Positions 19,348 through 31,488 of a DNA stretch of 64,000 nucleotides are shown one piece after another. The DNA lies in NCBI GenBank assembly GCA_032622095.1, contig CP136067.1:174066556-174130555 (forward strand), given 5' to 3'. A program made the position numbers and the translations under genes. Under the pieces are notes generated by a model, which worked only from the letters and a program-made list of their open reading frames with translations, was not told the DNA's origin and did not search any database. Within the stretch, counting starts at the first letter, position 1, and each line of letters begins with the position of its first letter. The DNA comes from Siphonodentalium dalli (Eukaryota; Mollusca; Scaphopoda; Gadilida; Siphonodentaliidae).

Positions 19348-22300
19348 GTTTGTACTACATGCACTGTGAAAAAATCCCGTAAAATTATACGGCATAAAGT
19401 ACCGATAGCTATGATACCGTTGGAATCAACAGTAATCATTACGGTTAATTCCGTATATATTATAAGTGACGGTAAATTCATACATTAAATAATCCCGTAA
19501 AACTTTACGGCATAGTACCGTTAGAATAAACTGCAAACTACGGTGAATTTCATATAGATAATTGAACGGTAAATTCCATAAATTCCTGCCAACCTCTTAA
19601 CTACCTTATTGTTTTCAAACAATTACTTCCACATTGCTAACATTAACTGATCAGTTTTGTCGACATCGGAGGTGAGGGTGTTGAATCGAGAAGGAATTCC
19701 AGTTGGGTTTCAACTTTTACACGACCATTCTCTGACTTCCATTTCATTTTTCTGTGCGTCCATTCTCTCTTATGTATAGTGGACATAAGACGTTCATCAC
19801 ATTAACAGTAGCCATCTCACATCCCTGTTGTAAATCGAGCCAACATCTCTCCACGGTGCTCACAAGATCAATAAAGCTCTTGGGATTGTCATCATCTACT
19901 TCCTGCATAACTTTAATATATTTGTGATCAAGTATCGTTTTTGATAACCGTCGTCTATGGCTAAAACGGTAGTGCACGCTTCTCTCAAAAACCCAGGATA
20001 TGTTCTAACATTGCCAGAAAAATGTGGAGCCTCGAGTTTTTTTTCATGAGTGCCTGGTTGTTTCAGTCGTCTTTCTGTTAATATCGATGGGCGCAACTTC
20101 TTTCTGATGTCTTCTCACAACACACTCAATGTCACATAATTGTTTATATACTCTGCCTATATCGAACGTGAGTTCCTGAGTTATCACCCCACTTTGGAGC
20201 CAATAGATTCGTGTGCACATCATTTTTTTTATGGAATATTCCCACCAACTCTAGTTATCTTCTGGTAATGTAAATGTACAGATGGTTCATTTATGGTGTC
20301 ATATCTGACAGGACATATTGTGTTTACAGCGACAACGAGGTTTAGATCTTGTAGGCATTTCAATGCAGCACGAGTCGTGATGACAAATTTCCAATGTCCG
20401 TGTTGGAGTGAGAAATATTTATGTTCCATGACCTGTGTTGATGAAATACTATGCTCTGTGGACAATATTCACTATTAACGTTATAAAATATTGATAAATA
20501 TTTATCTATTTCTATTTATATCGCTCACGAGAATCGTCTATCTCATTAACGGCGGTTCAATTTAATTAAGGGTCCACCATAAGATTTGGCATAAAATAAT
20601 TCAGAATTTCCTGAGACAGGAAAAAGATATTAAAAATTATCTAAAATCTACATCATTAGTATCAAACAGTCATCGCGAAAATCCACAAAACCATCTATTA
20701 GTATTGAAAAAAAAAATTGCGAAGTAAGCATGGACGCCCTTTATATAACCTGTTGCTAGGATTCAATTTTATCAATCGCTCCATGTATCCATAACCAGGG
20801 TCCGCGCTGGACCGAAATTTACTTTTTGCCAAATAATTTGTCAAATGAAAATATTTTTTGCCAAATTCTTTTAGTATTTGCCAAATGTTATCCCTGGGGG
20901 GGGGGTCTGCAAAAAAAATCCGTATATAGGGCCGGGGTGGGTGGATGATCCAGAGGCCGTAAAAATGGTGCTTGTAAATTGTTTCTGACCATCTAATGGT
21001 GTTTGTAAGCATGTTAGTACCATGATTGTTGGTGTAGGGCTATTTAGGCAGCTATAGTGACTCTTTAACCTCAGATTTAGCAACATTCTGGATTTCACAG
21101 GATCCCGGCCCCCTTCACAGTGGACCACCGTAATAGCGTTCAGGAAACTTATGATCAAAGGAAGAAATATTTAGTAACAAAATTAATATATTACCATGCC
21201 CCAACGTACAGTTGTTTAGTTCTCTTCAAACAATCACAATGGTAATTTAGATGAGACTGTTACAGTATTCAAATATCGGTCGGAATGTTACGTCGTGGTA
21301 TATCACGGGTGGTAAATGATTGGGGTGTTCTTCGTGCCAAGAAACATATACGTTCTGTTGCAAATTGTTTTTACCATATATACACACTCTTAGTATATAT
21401 TTTCAGTCTAACAAGCCAATATCGGTGAGTTGTCCGGCATATCTGTTTTGACATATGTCGTTGTCACTATGTTATGCCCGAGGCGGATAACATGCATATT
21501 GCCTGAATCGAATAGTCTTCATTGGAAATCCTTGGGGCCAAAGACCATTGATAAAGGAATATGATGTCCTATTGAATATCAATTGTTATGGAAGAATGTC
21601 AAAACGTTTTGTGTCTCCGGAAAGTTGTCAATAATTCCGTTCAAGCATGCTTCAATAATAAAGATGGTGGATCCACAACTTACCAATCAGTCATACCACT
21701 GGTTAATGCGCTCCAATATGAGAGAGAGAGACTTCGCCTTCAATCTTTGTAATCTCATACCAATTAAAACATTTATACATTCCAGCATAATTAGGTCGAG
21801 AACATAAGACTTAATTTATTTTAAAATTTTAAAAGTTAATTATTGGGTCATGTTCATACTAATACATCGGATACATGATTCAAGACAAATGATATGGTAT
21901 AAATACATGTACTTTACCGAATACATAGTCATGGTTACTTCTATGTTTGATTTTCAGGGGTAGTCCTAGGTTCTGGACCCGAGTGGAAAAATAATCGACG
22001 TTTCTGTCTTCATCATTTGCGAAATTTTGGGATGGGGAAGACATCCATGCAGACTAAAATACACAGAGAAGCACAATTATTCGTCTCAGAGATAGAGAAA
22101 CACAACGAAGGACCATTTGATGCAACGCCACTGATAATGAATGCCACAAGCAATGTCATTTGCTCAGTTGTCTTTGGACATCGATTCGATTATGCAGATG
22201 CGAAATTCCTATCTCTTTTGAAATGTGTGCGGGAATCTGGCGAGGATAACTGGCTTCTTCTACCATTCGCATTGAAATATATTCCCGGTGATCCTTTCAA

Positions 22301-25300
22301 AGTGAGGAAAGCTTTCACGAACATTGCGAATATGTTGAATGTAATACTGTCAGAAATTCAGAATCACAAGGATAACTACAAGCCGGGTGTGGTCGAAGAC
22401 ATGATCGATGTATACCTGGATGAATGGAAACGCTCTGAGGATGACGGCAGTTCATCAAAATATTCAGGTGAGATTGAAGAGCCAGTTTTAAAGATACGGG
22501 CGGCGTTGGCGGTGGGTATGCTGTCAAAATATTCAGCTCCGTCAAAAACTGCCATAAACAGAAAAAATAGTAAAATATAGACAGACTTTGTTCTTACGCC
22601 AATCAGAAATATGGCATAAACATGTATGTTATTGTCAATTTTTCCCCTTTGTTATGTAAACAAAGGCAAAAAAACGTTACGTTACCTGGCTTTTGTTTAG
22701 ATCCGGATATGGTAAACATAAAGAGCTTTATTTGTTACTGTTTTCTTGATATGGAAATAATAAAGAGCGTTTATATCATTTGTGTGTGATTAACCAATAT
22801 AATTGCGCTGTGTTATGTAAACAGATGCACAACTTCTGTAACACGCACAGGCTCTTGTTTACGTACACAATCGTACGTCTTGACGATAATATACTATTTA
22901 CGCGCTGATTGTGTTTGGCATATGAACAAAACTATATATGTTTTAATATTTTTTCTGTTGATGGCGATTTGAACAAATATGAATATTTCTGAAACGAACG
23001 CCACCCGTGCCTTGAAATTGTTTTATTTTTCCAGTGATACACGATGCGTCTATACTCTAAAAGGGCTTATTTCAGAATCAAATTAATGCAGAATGACAAC
23101 ATATTATTCTCGTGCAAATAGCTACATATTAAACCTAAATATTCACATATGTTGATACTGGACTGATTTTATTCTGAAATAAGCATATAGTTATCGTATA
23201 CCCGTTATTCGGTTGAAAGGCGTGGGCCACAGTGAACAAGTATTATGCAAAAAGTCGTGTCGATGAAAACGGTATATTTTGTGTGGAAATAGTCCCATAT
23301 TTGACTGTTTTAAAAACCGCGTTTTATGCATATTTGGAGCGTATTTGAGTTTTCAAATAATGCTAATATGAGCGTAATTCGCTCATTAAAATAAGCCCCG
23401 CTCTGTGCTTATTTTCACGAGAACGGGCTGAATGTGAACCATATTAGAACATTTAGGGTCAATGTGAACCCATTTACACGAGTATATGTTTGTCTGATAT
23501 TCGGTAATTGTGTTTTTCTTCAGATGCGAATTTATCTAAACCTAATCCTAGAATTATTCATTGGATGGCCATCTTTAGAATATTTGATTTTATTGTTCCA
23601 GTATAGGAGGCCCCCACCCCCCTTTCGTACGCCGTATTCCAAAAATACCGGTATTCGTACGCCGACATTTGACACCTTCCAAAAAATGACCACAATAATA
23701 ATATAAATGCGATTTTTGTCACAATAAATTCACGGTTTGACATACAGATCGTCGATCATCGTCATTTTAATTTAGATCATTTTAGACATGGACACTGCGG
23801 GATGACCGGCGTTCGTACGGCAATAGAAAATTTATCCGGAAAATTCCGTATGGCCGTTAACTGGTATTCCGTATTCCACCCTCTGTGTTAAGTGGTATTC
23901 CGTATTCCAGGGTGGTGGGGTGGTGGCCTCGTATAGAACACGATGTCATAACAAAAATAAAGTAGAAGAATATTGCTGATGTTACATGTTCTCAAGAACT
24001 GTCTTCCTGGCAAAACGAACCGAACAAAATGGAATAGCTGAGATCGAGGATCTCCTTTCACTATGTTAAAAGTCTATATGTCCAACATAACTGTCCAAAT
24101 CATTTTGATAAGTCATATCTCAATGTCATATCATAGCCGGGCAAATCAACGTTCGGGCAGCTCGACAAACGTGTGTGTGTCAGATCATGACTCATCACAA
24201 CACGCTTATATTTTCTTATATTCGGTTGTTGTGTTCTTTTTCAGATGCGACTTTAGCTAAATTGATTCTGGAGTTATTCGTGACTGGTACGGAAACAACG
24301 AGTGGAAGTATAACCTGGTTCTTAGTTCACATGTTACGCAATCGAGACATACAAGAACAGTTACAAGCGGAACTGGACAAAAATATCCCGGGCGATCGTT
24401 TGCCGAACATGGACGACAGAAACAAACTCGTGAACATAGAAGCCGCCATCTTGGAATTACTCAGACTATCGCCCAGTGCGCCATTTAGTTTACCCCATCA
24501 AGCAGCGTTTAATACCGAGTTCAAAGGTCACGCTATTCCACGTGACGCTTTCATCATACCAAACCTATTATCGGTTCTTCACGATGGAGATGTCTACAAA
24601 GATCCCGATGCGTTCCGACCGTCGCGGTTCATCACTGAAGACGGTGTAGTCAGAGGAAACGAACATATTCCATTTTCACTAGGTATGTGGCAACATTTAA
24701 AAGCCAGAATTATATGCTATTTATTCCACACCCATTGACGTGAGTCCCATGTATTCAAAGGAATCCCAGCCATTGAATACATATTAGTGTATACCTCTAG
24801 TGGAATACAAGCCGGAACTATTCTTGTTGACGTTGTCGCCAAGAAAGATGACGCACATGTACATTACGTCGATCATCCGCTTCCGGTGATCCCCCCATAA
24901 TTACTTGTTATTTGTCAGACTTAAATCACATGAAGGTAGCTATAGTTACAATGAAGGTGACATTCGTGGATTGAACTTATCTGACTGAACGGTGTAGAAT
25001 AAATACAGAACACAACTTGCATCATAATCTCGCATCTTTGCGGACGGCGCAAAGTTATATTTCGCTCGAGCTACGCTCTTGCGAAATATATCCTTGCGCC
25101 ACCCGCAACTCATTCGATAAAAGAGTCTCGATTATGATGCGCGTTGTGTTCTGTTTATTTACTGAGATGTTGATCTGTATATCGTACGTGTAATACACTA
25201 CAGATATATATATGATTTAATATGATCGCACGTGACACGTAGTGGAGCAACCACACAAAATACATCAAACTATCACAACAATTTCCATCTATATACGTAG

Positions 25301-28300
25301 TTTCCAACTGTTGCTGTGTCAGTCATGGGATTTAAAAATGTTGAATACTTTCACCAAAGTTGGAGGGGCGGATTCCGCGGAACACTACAGTACAACCACC
25401 CTGCCACCACGTATCTCGTTAAAACAACTCATACACATCCATGCCAAACTAAAGCTGAAGGGGTCACTCTCACCAAAAAAAGTGCTGAAGGGTACACAGG
25501 ATTTGAAAATGTGCTGAAGGGTACACAGGGTTTGAAATGTCATTCTATATGACGTTTAGTTTTCGTATCTGCCATGATTTCTCTTATAGAATAATTGTTT
25601 ACATTCCAATGAACATTAAAATGAACTGAAAACTTTCAGAAACACAGTTTAAGTAACGGTGTTAGTGGCGATCACAAACCCTGTGTACCCTTCAGCACAT
25701 TTTGCGAATCCTGTGTACCCTTCAGCCAAACTAATGCTAGCAACTTCCCACGTTTATATATGACAAATATAAATGTTTACATGGGCGCTATATCCCAAAA
25801 TATCACTGGGGAAATCTTTCGCGCGAACAGTTTCATGCGCTAGCTAGCTAGCTCTTGTCAATAGAAAACATCTCTCGTTTGAATCCAGTCTGTATTCTAG
25901 AAAATGGTCTTTAGAGAAGTCTCTTAATTACATTTAAGTGTGTATATTGTGGAAGACAGCTGAATTAGCTCATTGCATGGTCAAAAATTCAAACTGATAG
26001 TCAAAATGACATTTGAAAACATGATGAATAATATAATCTTATATGCACTCACTAGTTTTAAAAGAAGAACAAACAAAAAAGGAACAATGAAAACCAAACA
26101 AACAAACAACACGTTTGTAGGGAGGGATCCCATATTTATTGTGTGCATATTGTATATAAATGTCCTTTGGCCATTTTGTATATATAATTGCGTTTAGTCT
26201 AGTGATGTGAAATCGGTGTTTCCGGTAAAGACCAAATGTGTCTGGATTCTGGCCCACAAAACCAACTGACGTAAATGACGTCATGGACCTTGTCATGACG
26301 TCTTCGCTGGTTTTCGGTCAGCTAACCAACGAAAATGGTCAAAATGAAACTAATTCATAAGCCTACATAACATAGGAATTGTTCAGAAAAACTGAAGTTG
26401 CTAATTTCATAACCATCCCACTTGGTCCACTTCCGATTCCGTGATTTCACAATTTGATATTATTGTTCCCACAAGTCTTGGCAAAAGCGGAGCGGAAGTC
26501 ACGTGATTTTTAACCCATTTTTCTTGTCCGGATTTTCATCGCGTCGAAATTCTGTTTCATGGTATTGTAAAAATTAATGACGTCATTCACGCCTAAACAT
26601 GAAAAGCAACAACGCGCCTGCGGCGCGTTGTGGTTGCTATTAGGAAAAGTTCATACATTGTACAAGACTACAGAAAGTACAAGAACTGTTAATATGATCG
26701 TACGTGACACGTAACGGGGCAACCACACGCGGTGCTTCGTCGGATCTAGTTATGCGAAATTTGACCAGATTTGACCTTGAATTTACCGTTTTGAATGTCA
26801 ATGTCAGGTCGGGGTTACGAGTTAAGCCGCCCAAAACACTGCCCGGACAAAAGTATCCCTAGCTATCGAATATCGTCGAAATCCGCCACTATTACCCGAT
26901 TTGATCTTGAATCGACCATTTTGAATATCAAGCATCACCCTTTGACCCGTCCAAAACACTTCCCGGACAAACGTACACTTAGGTATCAAGTTTCGACGAA
27001 ATCCGTCCGGAAGTTTTCCCGGCCATAGCTAACAGACAAAAGTCACAAACTATACATTAGGTTTTAGCTGGGTACCTGTCTGACGGGCATGTGTGTGAGA
27101 CGAAATTTGTTGGCATCCCCATCTACACCAACACCCCCAAAAAATGGTGGAAATCGGCCCAGTGGATACCCAGATACAGTTCAATGTCATTTAAAATCTC
27201 AAGTTCACGCCGCACGGGCATCCGGGTGTGACGAAATTGCTCAGCGCCTGAAACCACCCCCACATACCAAATTTGGTGAAAATCGGCTCAGCGGAGAACT
27301 TGAGTTCAAGGTCATTTGAAGGTCAATGTCACGCCGCACGGGCAAACGGATATACCCATGTTAGTCCTCAGGTCAAATCACATACCCGTACCAAGTTTCG
27401 TCAAAATCGGTTAGCCGTTTCCGATTCCATCGCGGAAACACACACACACACACATACATACACACACACCCACACGCACAGACCACAAACTTTGCTCAAA
27501 TATATAATAGATTCTTTATGGAGGTCAAGTTTAATTGATATCGTACTCCCATGTTTCTGTTCGTCAGATACAGACTCGAGTATGTAGGAGCCTCGATACC
27601 GGTATATTTCTAAAGGATAGCTATAAAAGGCCTCTGAATATTGACATTGAGCGCGTACATCGCAACACATATCTAGCAAAATGGCCATTTAAGTGAGATG
27701 TCTTTCAACAGAGGTCAAGGTCGTTTTATGGTCAAGGTCAAGGTCATATAAGCCCCCCACATCAACTTGACAACAAATTTGGTTGAGGCTTAATTCCAAC
27801 TTCTCCAACGAAGGCGACCCATGTTATGATGGACATATAATTTGACTCCCTCGCCGCCACCACTGCTCACAAATGATTTCAAATAATGAGCCGCGTTCCG
27901 ATGTTGGGTGTGAATACCTGGCAGCCAGCAAATACTATTCGCGCGACATACAACCGTGAAAAAATCCCCCTTGTTAGGGTAGATTGGTTCAATCATTTAT
28001 CTCGAAGGAATTGATAAGCCGCTGATATGTCTGTGAGGCCAAATCGTTGCGAGACGGGAACTTATTGAATATGTTGTCCGCCTATTAGGGGGATTTTTCG
28101 CTAAGCAATTTGTCCGGAGGAAAATTACACGCAACTAAGGCGGGATCGTTATTACAAAACACCATAAGTAAACATCGGCGCAACACACGATGTCGTGCTA
28201 TACATTGTTGGAAAGGGTACATCCTTGGCTATTCAACTGTGGTAATTTGATTCTGAAGCAGGCACGTTTGCTTGTGCTATTTTCGCATATATCTTTTGCG

Positions 28301-31300
28301 AAAACGGTTATAAATGCAACCAAGTCTAGTATACTGATGTGAAATCAGTGTTTCCTGCGGAGACCAATTTTTTCTGGATTCTAGCCCACAACACCAAATG
28401 ACGCAAATGACGTCATGGACCATGTCATGACGTCTTCGCTGATTTTATTCAGCTAACCAACGAAATTGGTCAAACGAAACTAATCGATAGGCCAAAATCA
28501 CGTAGGAATTGTTCAGAAAAACTAAAGTTGTTAATTTTATAACCATCCCGTTGGTCCACTTCCGATTCTGTGTCACCGTTTCTTTTTGGGATATTATTGT
28601 TCCCATGATTCTATGCGAAAGCGAAGCGGAAGTCACGTGATTTTTAACCCATTTTTCTTGTCCGGATTTTCATCGCGTCGAAATGCTGTTTCATGGTATT
28701 GTAAAAATTAATGACGTCATTCGCGCCTAAACTTGAAAAGCAACAACGCGCCTGCGGTGCGTTGTGGTTGCTATAAACTTGAATTATAAAGCGTACATGA
28801 TCAAGGGTGACGTGGTTATAGGGTCTCTGTTGGCGGTGTCCACCTTGGAATTTCCAACCCCCCCCCCCCCCCCCCCATACACCGTGTCACTAACGACAGG
28901 TCAAAGTTCTGGAGTAGCATTTCCATATATGGAAACTACGAGAACAATTTCAACTTGGTTGGTGTGAAACTTTGCGTCAATTATGAAATTTCCAACTGTT
29001 GCCACGTCCCTGAATGACCCTGATGATCAGTTATATGGCCGGTTGAGCGAGATTTAGAAAACTACATCAAGCTGATTCTCAAATGGGTGCAGATTGCCTG
29101 AGGTCGGCGCAACCTCAATACTGGCTGCCTTACTGCCCACTACGTCGTATATTTTTGATCAACTCCAGTCATTGTAAAGATAAGATGTTTATTAGTACAC
29201 ATCAAAAGTCAATCTTATTTATATGCGGCAACATTTAAAATCAAATAATGGGATGTTGGTCTATTGTACGTGTAATATATTAGAGGCATTATACTTTAAA
29301 GGTACTCAATCCGATTAAGCACCCCTAACTTACTATTTCTTTGGCTTCATGGGTAAAAAATATTTTATTCGAGTCGAGGAACCCACCCATCAAAGCTCAG
29401 AGTGATCAGATATTAATTTTTGAAGTTTTTTATTTCTCGAGATGTGTACTAATAATTGCCACATAAACACTTATTCAAACTGACGAAGATGGATAACTAT
29501 AAAATCAAGTGGTAATAATAACGCAATTTTGACCAAGACGGCGTGTTTCTGGGCCACAAACAATAGAAATAACAAAACTTCAAAAATTGATATCTGATCA
29601 TTCTGAGCGTTGATGGGTGGGTTCCTCGACTCGAATCAAATATTTTTTACCACCGAAGCCAAAGAAATAGTAATTTATGAGGGTCTGATCGGATTTAGTA
29701 CCTTTAAATGCAAGCACGGTTATAACTAACGTTGATTTTGTAGTGTACATATGCACAGTTGAGGATCGGCGATGTGTAGACAAACTGCATCACGCTGACT
29801 CTCAAATAGGTGCAATTTGCTCTGGGTCGCCATATATAGCCTCATTACTGGCTGGATTCCTGCCCACACCATCATACATTTTGGATAAACTCCAGTTGTT
29901 GTAAAGCTGAGATGGTAAATAGTATACGTCAAAAGTCAAAACATTTATATATGCGGAAATGTGGCAACATTGAAAATCCAGCAATGCAATAATACTTACG
30001 AATATTGATATATTCTAGGTGTAATATACGTTAATCTCACATTCGCCTCCTCTGGGATTCAAAGGTCCATATACTCAACTGGCCTTTGTTACAATTCCTG
30101 GATAGTCCAACACCAATTGGTGGTATCGCTGTTCGCTCAGGGACTCTGTAAAAACTAAACAAATTCGTAGCAGGTTAATGTACATCCACATTCATGGGTA
30201 TCATATTTCTAGTGGTTATTTCTTATTTCCAATTTCTAAACATATAAGAATTACATCAAAGTTTACTTGAGAGTAGAATTTTACACTTTCTTTACTTCAT
30301 TGTTCATATACATATGTGACCCGCCATATCAAATCCAGTCGTAAGTCGGGATTTTTTTACCCTGTGCCAATGCATTCTCTTATATATGCGAGTCGACCAT
30401 AGGTCGCCTCGCATATATAAGAGAATGCATTGGCCTAACAATTTTTTATCATTTTTTTTAAATAAATGTTTCTTACAATTTTTAGGACATAAAATAAAAA
30501 ACATCCATTACCCTGCAGGGAGCCCCACACATATATAGAAGCATATAGAAGAGTGTCGTCTGCTCATGTTTGTCTGGGGCTCTGTATGGGTGAAATTATA
30601 AAATTGTTAAAGAATACAATAAATATTATTAAAATTGTAAAAACTTGTTAGGCCAATGCATTCTCTTATATATGCGAGGCGACCTATGGTCGACTCGCAT
30701 ATATAAGAGAATGCATTGGCACAGGGTAAAAAAATCCCGACTGGATTTGATATGGCGGGTCACATATAATGGTATGGCCCTCGCATTTCCCTTTCCCCAG
30801 CGACAGTAACCTCGTCACTCCCACTAGGTACATTATCTAGACTTCGGATAATTACGTCCGTGAAATTAAAGTCAAACGTTCTGTCGAACGGGACAACTCA
30901 AAGTAACACACAAGTTTATAAATATACCCCAGGAACTTGGTACCATTGACACGCTAAAGGTTCCGATCAGTTTGATATATATATATATGGCTGGTGGACA
31001 TCGCATGCACATGTGTCATTTCCAGAAATGAATGGCGAAGTCTGATTGAGTACCACCCACCATTGTGATTATACGGTACATGTTCGTCTTTATAGTCTTG
31101 CTTGTTCTCCTTCCAGGACGCCGCGTTTGTCTTGGGGAAAATCTTGCGAAGATGGAACTCTTTCTCTTCCTATCCACTTTGCTACAGAGATACCACATTC
31201 TACCGCCAGAAGGAAGTTCTCCCCCGACAGGCGAGGGAACCATTGGTATTATGTACGCCTCACATCCCTTCAAAGTTCGGTTCGTCACTCGGCAAAGAAC

Positions 31301-31310
31301 TGCATCTTAA
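18972..31310 (+). CDS. CYP2-clan cytochrome P450 monooxygenase (four exons)
   Basis: Joined exons 18972-19347, 21958-22467, 24245-24682 and 31117-31310 give 1518 bases, 505 codons plus stop, a normal microsomal P450 length. Such enzymes use haem, oxygen and electrons from P450 reductase at the ER membrane to hydroxylate small molecules; the substrate cannot be told. Features in order: a hydrophobic N-terminal anchor (about residues 12-35), the proline hinge LPPGPPRLPLIGN, the C-helix W..RR (PEWKNNRRF), the I-helix TGTETTSG oxygen-activation motif, the K-helix ELLR, FRPSRF, and the haem ligand loop FSLGRRVCLGE with its Cys in exon 4. All three introns are phase 1 with GT..AG ends. The pattern best fits CYP2-clan families (CYP2/CYP2U-like). 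Expression and exact subfamily are unknown. Confidence 0.88.
19348..21957 (+). other. P450 intron 1
   Basis: About 2.6 kb. It contains near-repeats of CCCGTAAAATTATACGGCAT (about 19372-19570), a 10-G run (20896-20905) and otherwise unannotated AT-rich sequence. Short frames here show no motif. Confidence 0.6.
21958..22467 (+). CDS. P450 exon 2
   Basis: Acceptor TTTTCAG|GGG joins exon 1 in phase 1 to give ETEGVVLG. It encodes the C-helix W..RR and the F/G region (about 170 codons). Donor TCAG|GTGAGA. Confidence 0.88.
22488..23015. mobile_element. AGG-type MITE 20 bp after the exon 2 donor
   Basis: Begins TTAA|AGATACGGGCGGCGTT and ends AACGCCACCCGTGCCT|TGAA. Ends match in inverted orientation and sit on TTAA-like sites (right copy mutated to TTGA). 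Related copies lie at 40289-40789, 43266-43767 and 44781-45288. It carries the ATAAAGAGCGTTTAT word at 22760. Confidence 0.75.
23499..23568 (+). pseudogene. Decayed duplicate of the exon 3 acceptor and start
   Basis: The stretch from TATTCGGTAATTGTG through TTCTTCAG|ATGCGAATTTATCTAAA closely parallels the real exon 3 start at 24217-24290 (TTTTTCAG|ATGCGACTTTAGCTAAA), 720 bp downstream. Homology fades after about 45 coding bases (GAATTATTCATTGG versus GAGTTATTCGTGAC). It has an acceptor but no intact exon, so it is a partial exon duplication and a possible decoy splice site. Confidence 0.65.
24245..24682 (+). CDS. P450 exon 3
   Basis: Acceptor TTTTTCAG|ATG, phase 1. It encodes the I-helix TGTETTSG, K-helix ELLR, the FRPSRF block and the start of the haem loop (PFSLG). 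Donor CTAG|GTATGT. Confidence 0.88.
25003..25164. repeat. Foldback element in intron 3
   Basis: AGAACACAACTTGCATCATAATC on the left pairs with GATTATGATGCGCGTTGTGTTCT on the right; inside, GCGCAAAGTTATATTTCGC pairs with GCGAAATATATCCTTGCGC. A MITE-like palindrome of about 160 bp. Confidence 0.7.
25460..25740. repeat. Foldback with doubled GCTGAAGGGTACACAGG arms
   Basis: The 17-mer GCTGAAGGGTACACAGG occurs twice forward (about 25484 and 25513) and its complement CCTGTGTACCCTTCAGC twice in reverse (about 25680 and 25710), forming inverted arms around about 130 bp. Confidence 0.65.
26195..26640 (+). repeat. 430-bp interspersed repeat, copy 1
   Basis: From GTGATGTGAAATCGGTGTTTCC to a terminal hairpin AACAACGCGCCTGCGGCGCGTTGTGGTT. 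It includes paired TGACGTCA-like words and GCGGAAGTCACGTG. A second copy is at 28329-28774 in the same orientation. Confidence 0.75.
26680..27500 (+). repeat. Tandem tail-type repeats ending in a CA microsatellite
   Basis: Diverged units containing 'ttgaccttgaat..tttgaatgtcaa', 'gacaaaagta' and 'tcgaaatccgcc' resemble those at 38338-38820 and 45780-46265. The block passes into 'accaaatttggtgaaaatcgg' units and a CA tract (27437-27480). This style is common near 3' ends of RTE-like or SINE elements in invertebrates; family assignment is inference. Confidence 0.5.
28329..28774 (+). repeat. 430-bp interspersed repeat, copy 2
   Basis: Closely similar to 26195-26640 in the same orientation, with the same terminal hairpin (CGCGCCTGCGGTGCG in the loop region). 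Confidence 0.75.
28858..28876 (+). repeat. 19-base C run
   Basis: An uninterrupted C homopolymer in intron 3; length is likely variable and sequencing-sensitive. Confidence 0.9.
29035..29260 (+). repeat. Diverged direct repeat, left copy
   Basis: Similar in order to 29758-29985 (blocks CTGATTCTCAAATGGGTGCA, TACTGGCTG, AACTCCAGT, ATGCGGCAACAT). The two copies flank the MITE at 29296-29707. Confidence 0.55.
29296..29707. mobile_element. AGG-type MITE, complete, TTAA target
   Basis: TTAA|AGGTACTCAATCCGAT on the left and ATCGGATTTAGTACCT|TTAA on the right. Inverted similarity continues about 150 bp inward (CGAGTCGAGGAACCCACCCATCA and its complement). Relatives: 32480-32860 (partial), 48992-49075 (left end only), 52619-53009. 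Confidence 0.85.
29758..29985 (+). repeat. Diverged direct repeat, right copy
   Basis: Partner of 29035-29260. Confidence 0.55.
30312..30768. mobile_element. Double-hairpin foldback element, GTGACCCGCC ends
   Basis: Outer inverted ends ATATGTGACCCGCCATATCA and complement enclose ATTTTTTTACCCTGTGCC and two 69-nt perfect hairpins (30366-30434 and 30652-30720; 27-nt arms, 15-nt loop) in opposite orientation. The hairpins are identical to those in the piggyBac-like MITEs at 51995, 55674 and 62935, although the outer ends differ. Confidence 0.8.
31117..31310 (+). CDS. P450 exon 4 (haem ligand)
   Basis: Acceptor CCTTCCAG|GACGC completes FSLG-RRVCLGENLAKMEL, supplying the haem-binding Cys. It ends in HPFKVRFVTRQ and a TAA at 31308-31310, matching the usual C-terminus of the family. 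No AATAAA is obvious in the next 400 bases. Confidence 0.88.
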
Positions 31311-31488
31311 TGTCTTCATCAGACAGAGGTGCACACCGGTCGTAGTTTCTCTCTAGTTTAGACCACAAGGCCGGATTCGTCATATCCAGCTTAAGCCTAT
31401 AGTGACGGTGCAGCCAAAGCATTGTCCAAGGGGGATTTTGTGGTCGTTTACACTGTACACATACGACACCGGAAGCAGTTCGCACCAC
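31285..31488 (-). CDS. Possible terminal exon of an unknown reverse-strand gene
   Basis: A reverse frame reading LWLHRHYRLKLDMTNPALW and then KLERNYDRCAPLSDEDIK stops at 31285, overlapping the P450 C-terminus by 26 bp tail to tail. Amino-acid composition and higher GC content look protein-like. A CAG acceptor-like site lies upstream on that strand (near 31457). I do not recognise the family, and no other exon is apparent nearby. It may be chance. Confidence 0.25.
   Translation of the reverse strand: MVRTASGVVCVQCKRPQNPPWTMLWLHRHYRLKLDMTNPALWSKLERNYDRCAPLSDEDIKMQFFAE

Larger units (their letters stand above)
24683..31116 (+). other. P450 intron 3, packed with repeats
   Basis: A 6.4-kb intron with at least two foldbacks, a pair of direct repeats with hairpin tails, RTE-style tail sequence, a 19-C run, diverged direct repeats around a MITE, and a double-hairpin element. 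Each is listed separately. No extra exon is needed, since exon 3 and exon 4 join in frame through the haem loop. Confidence 0.7.
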
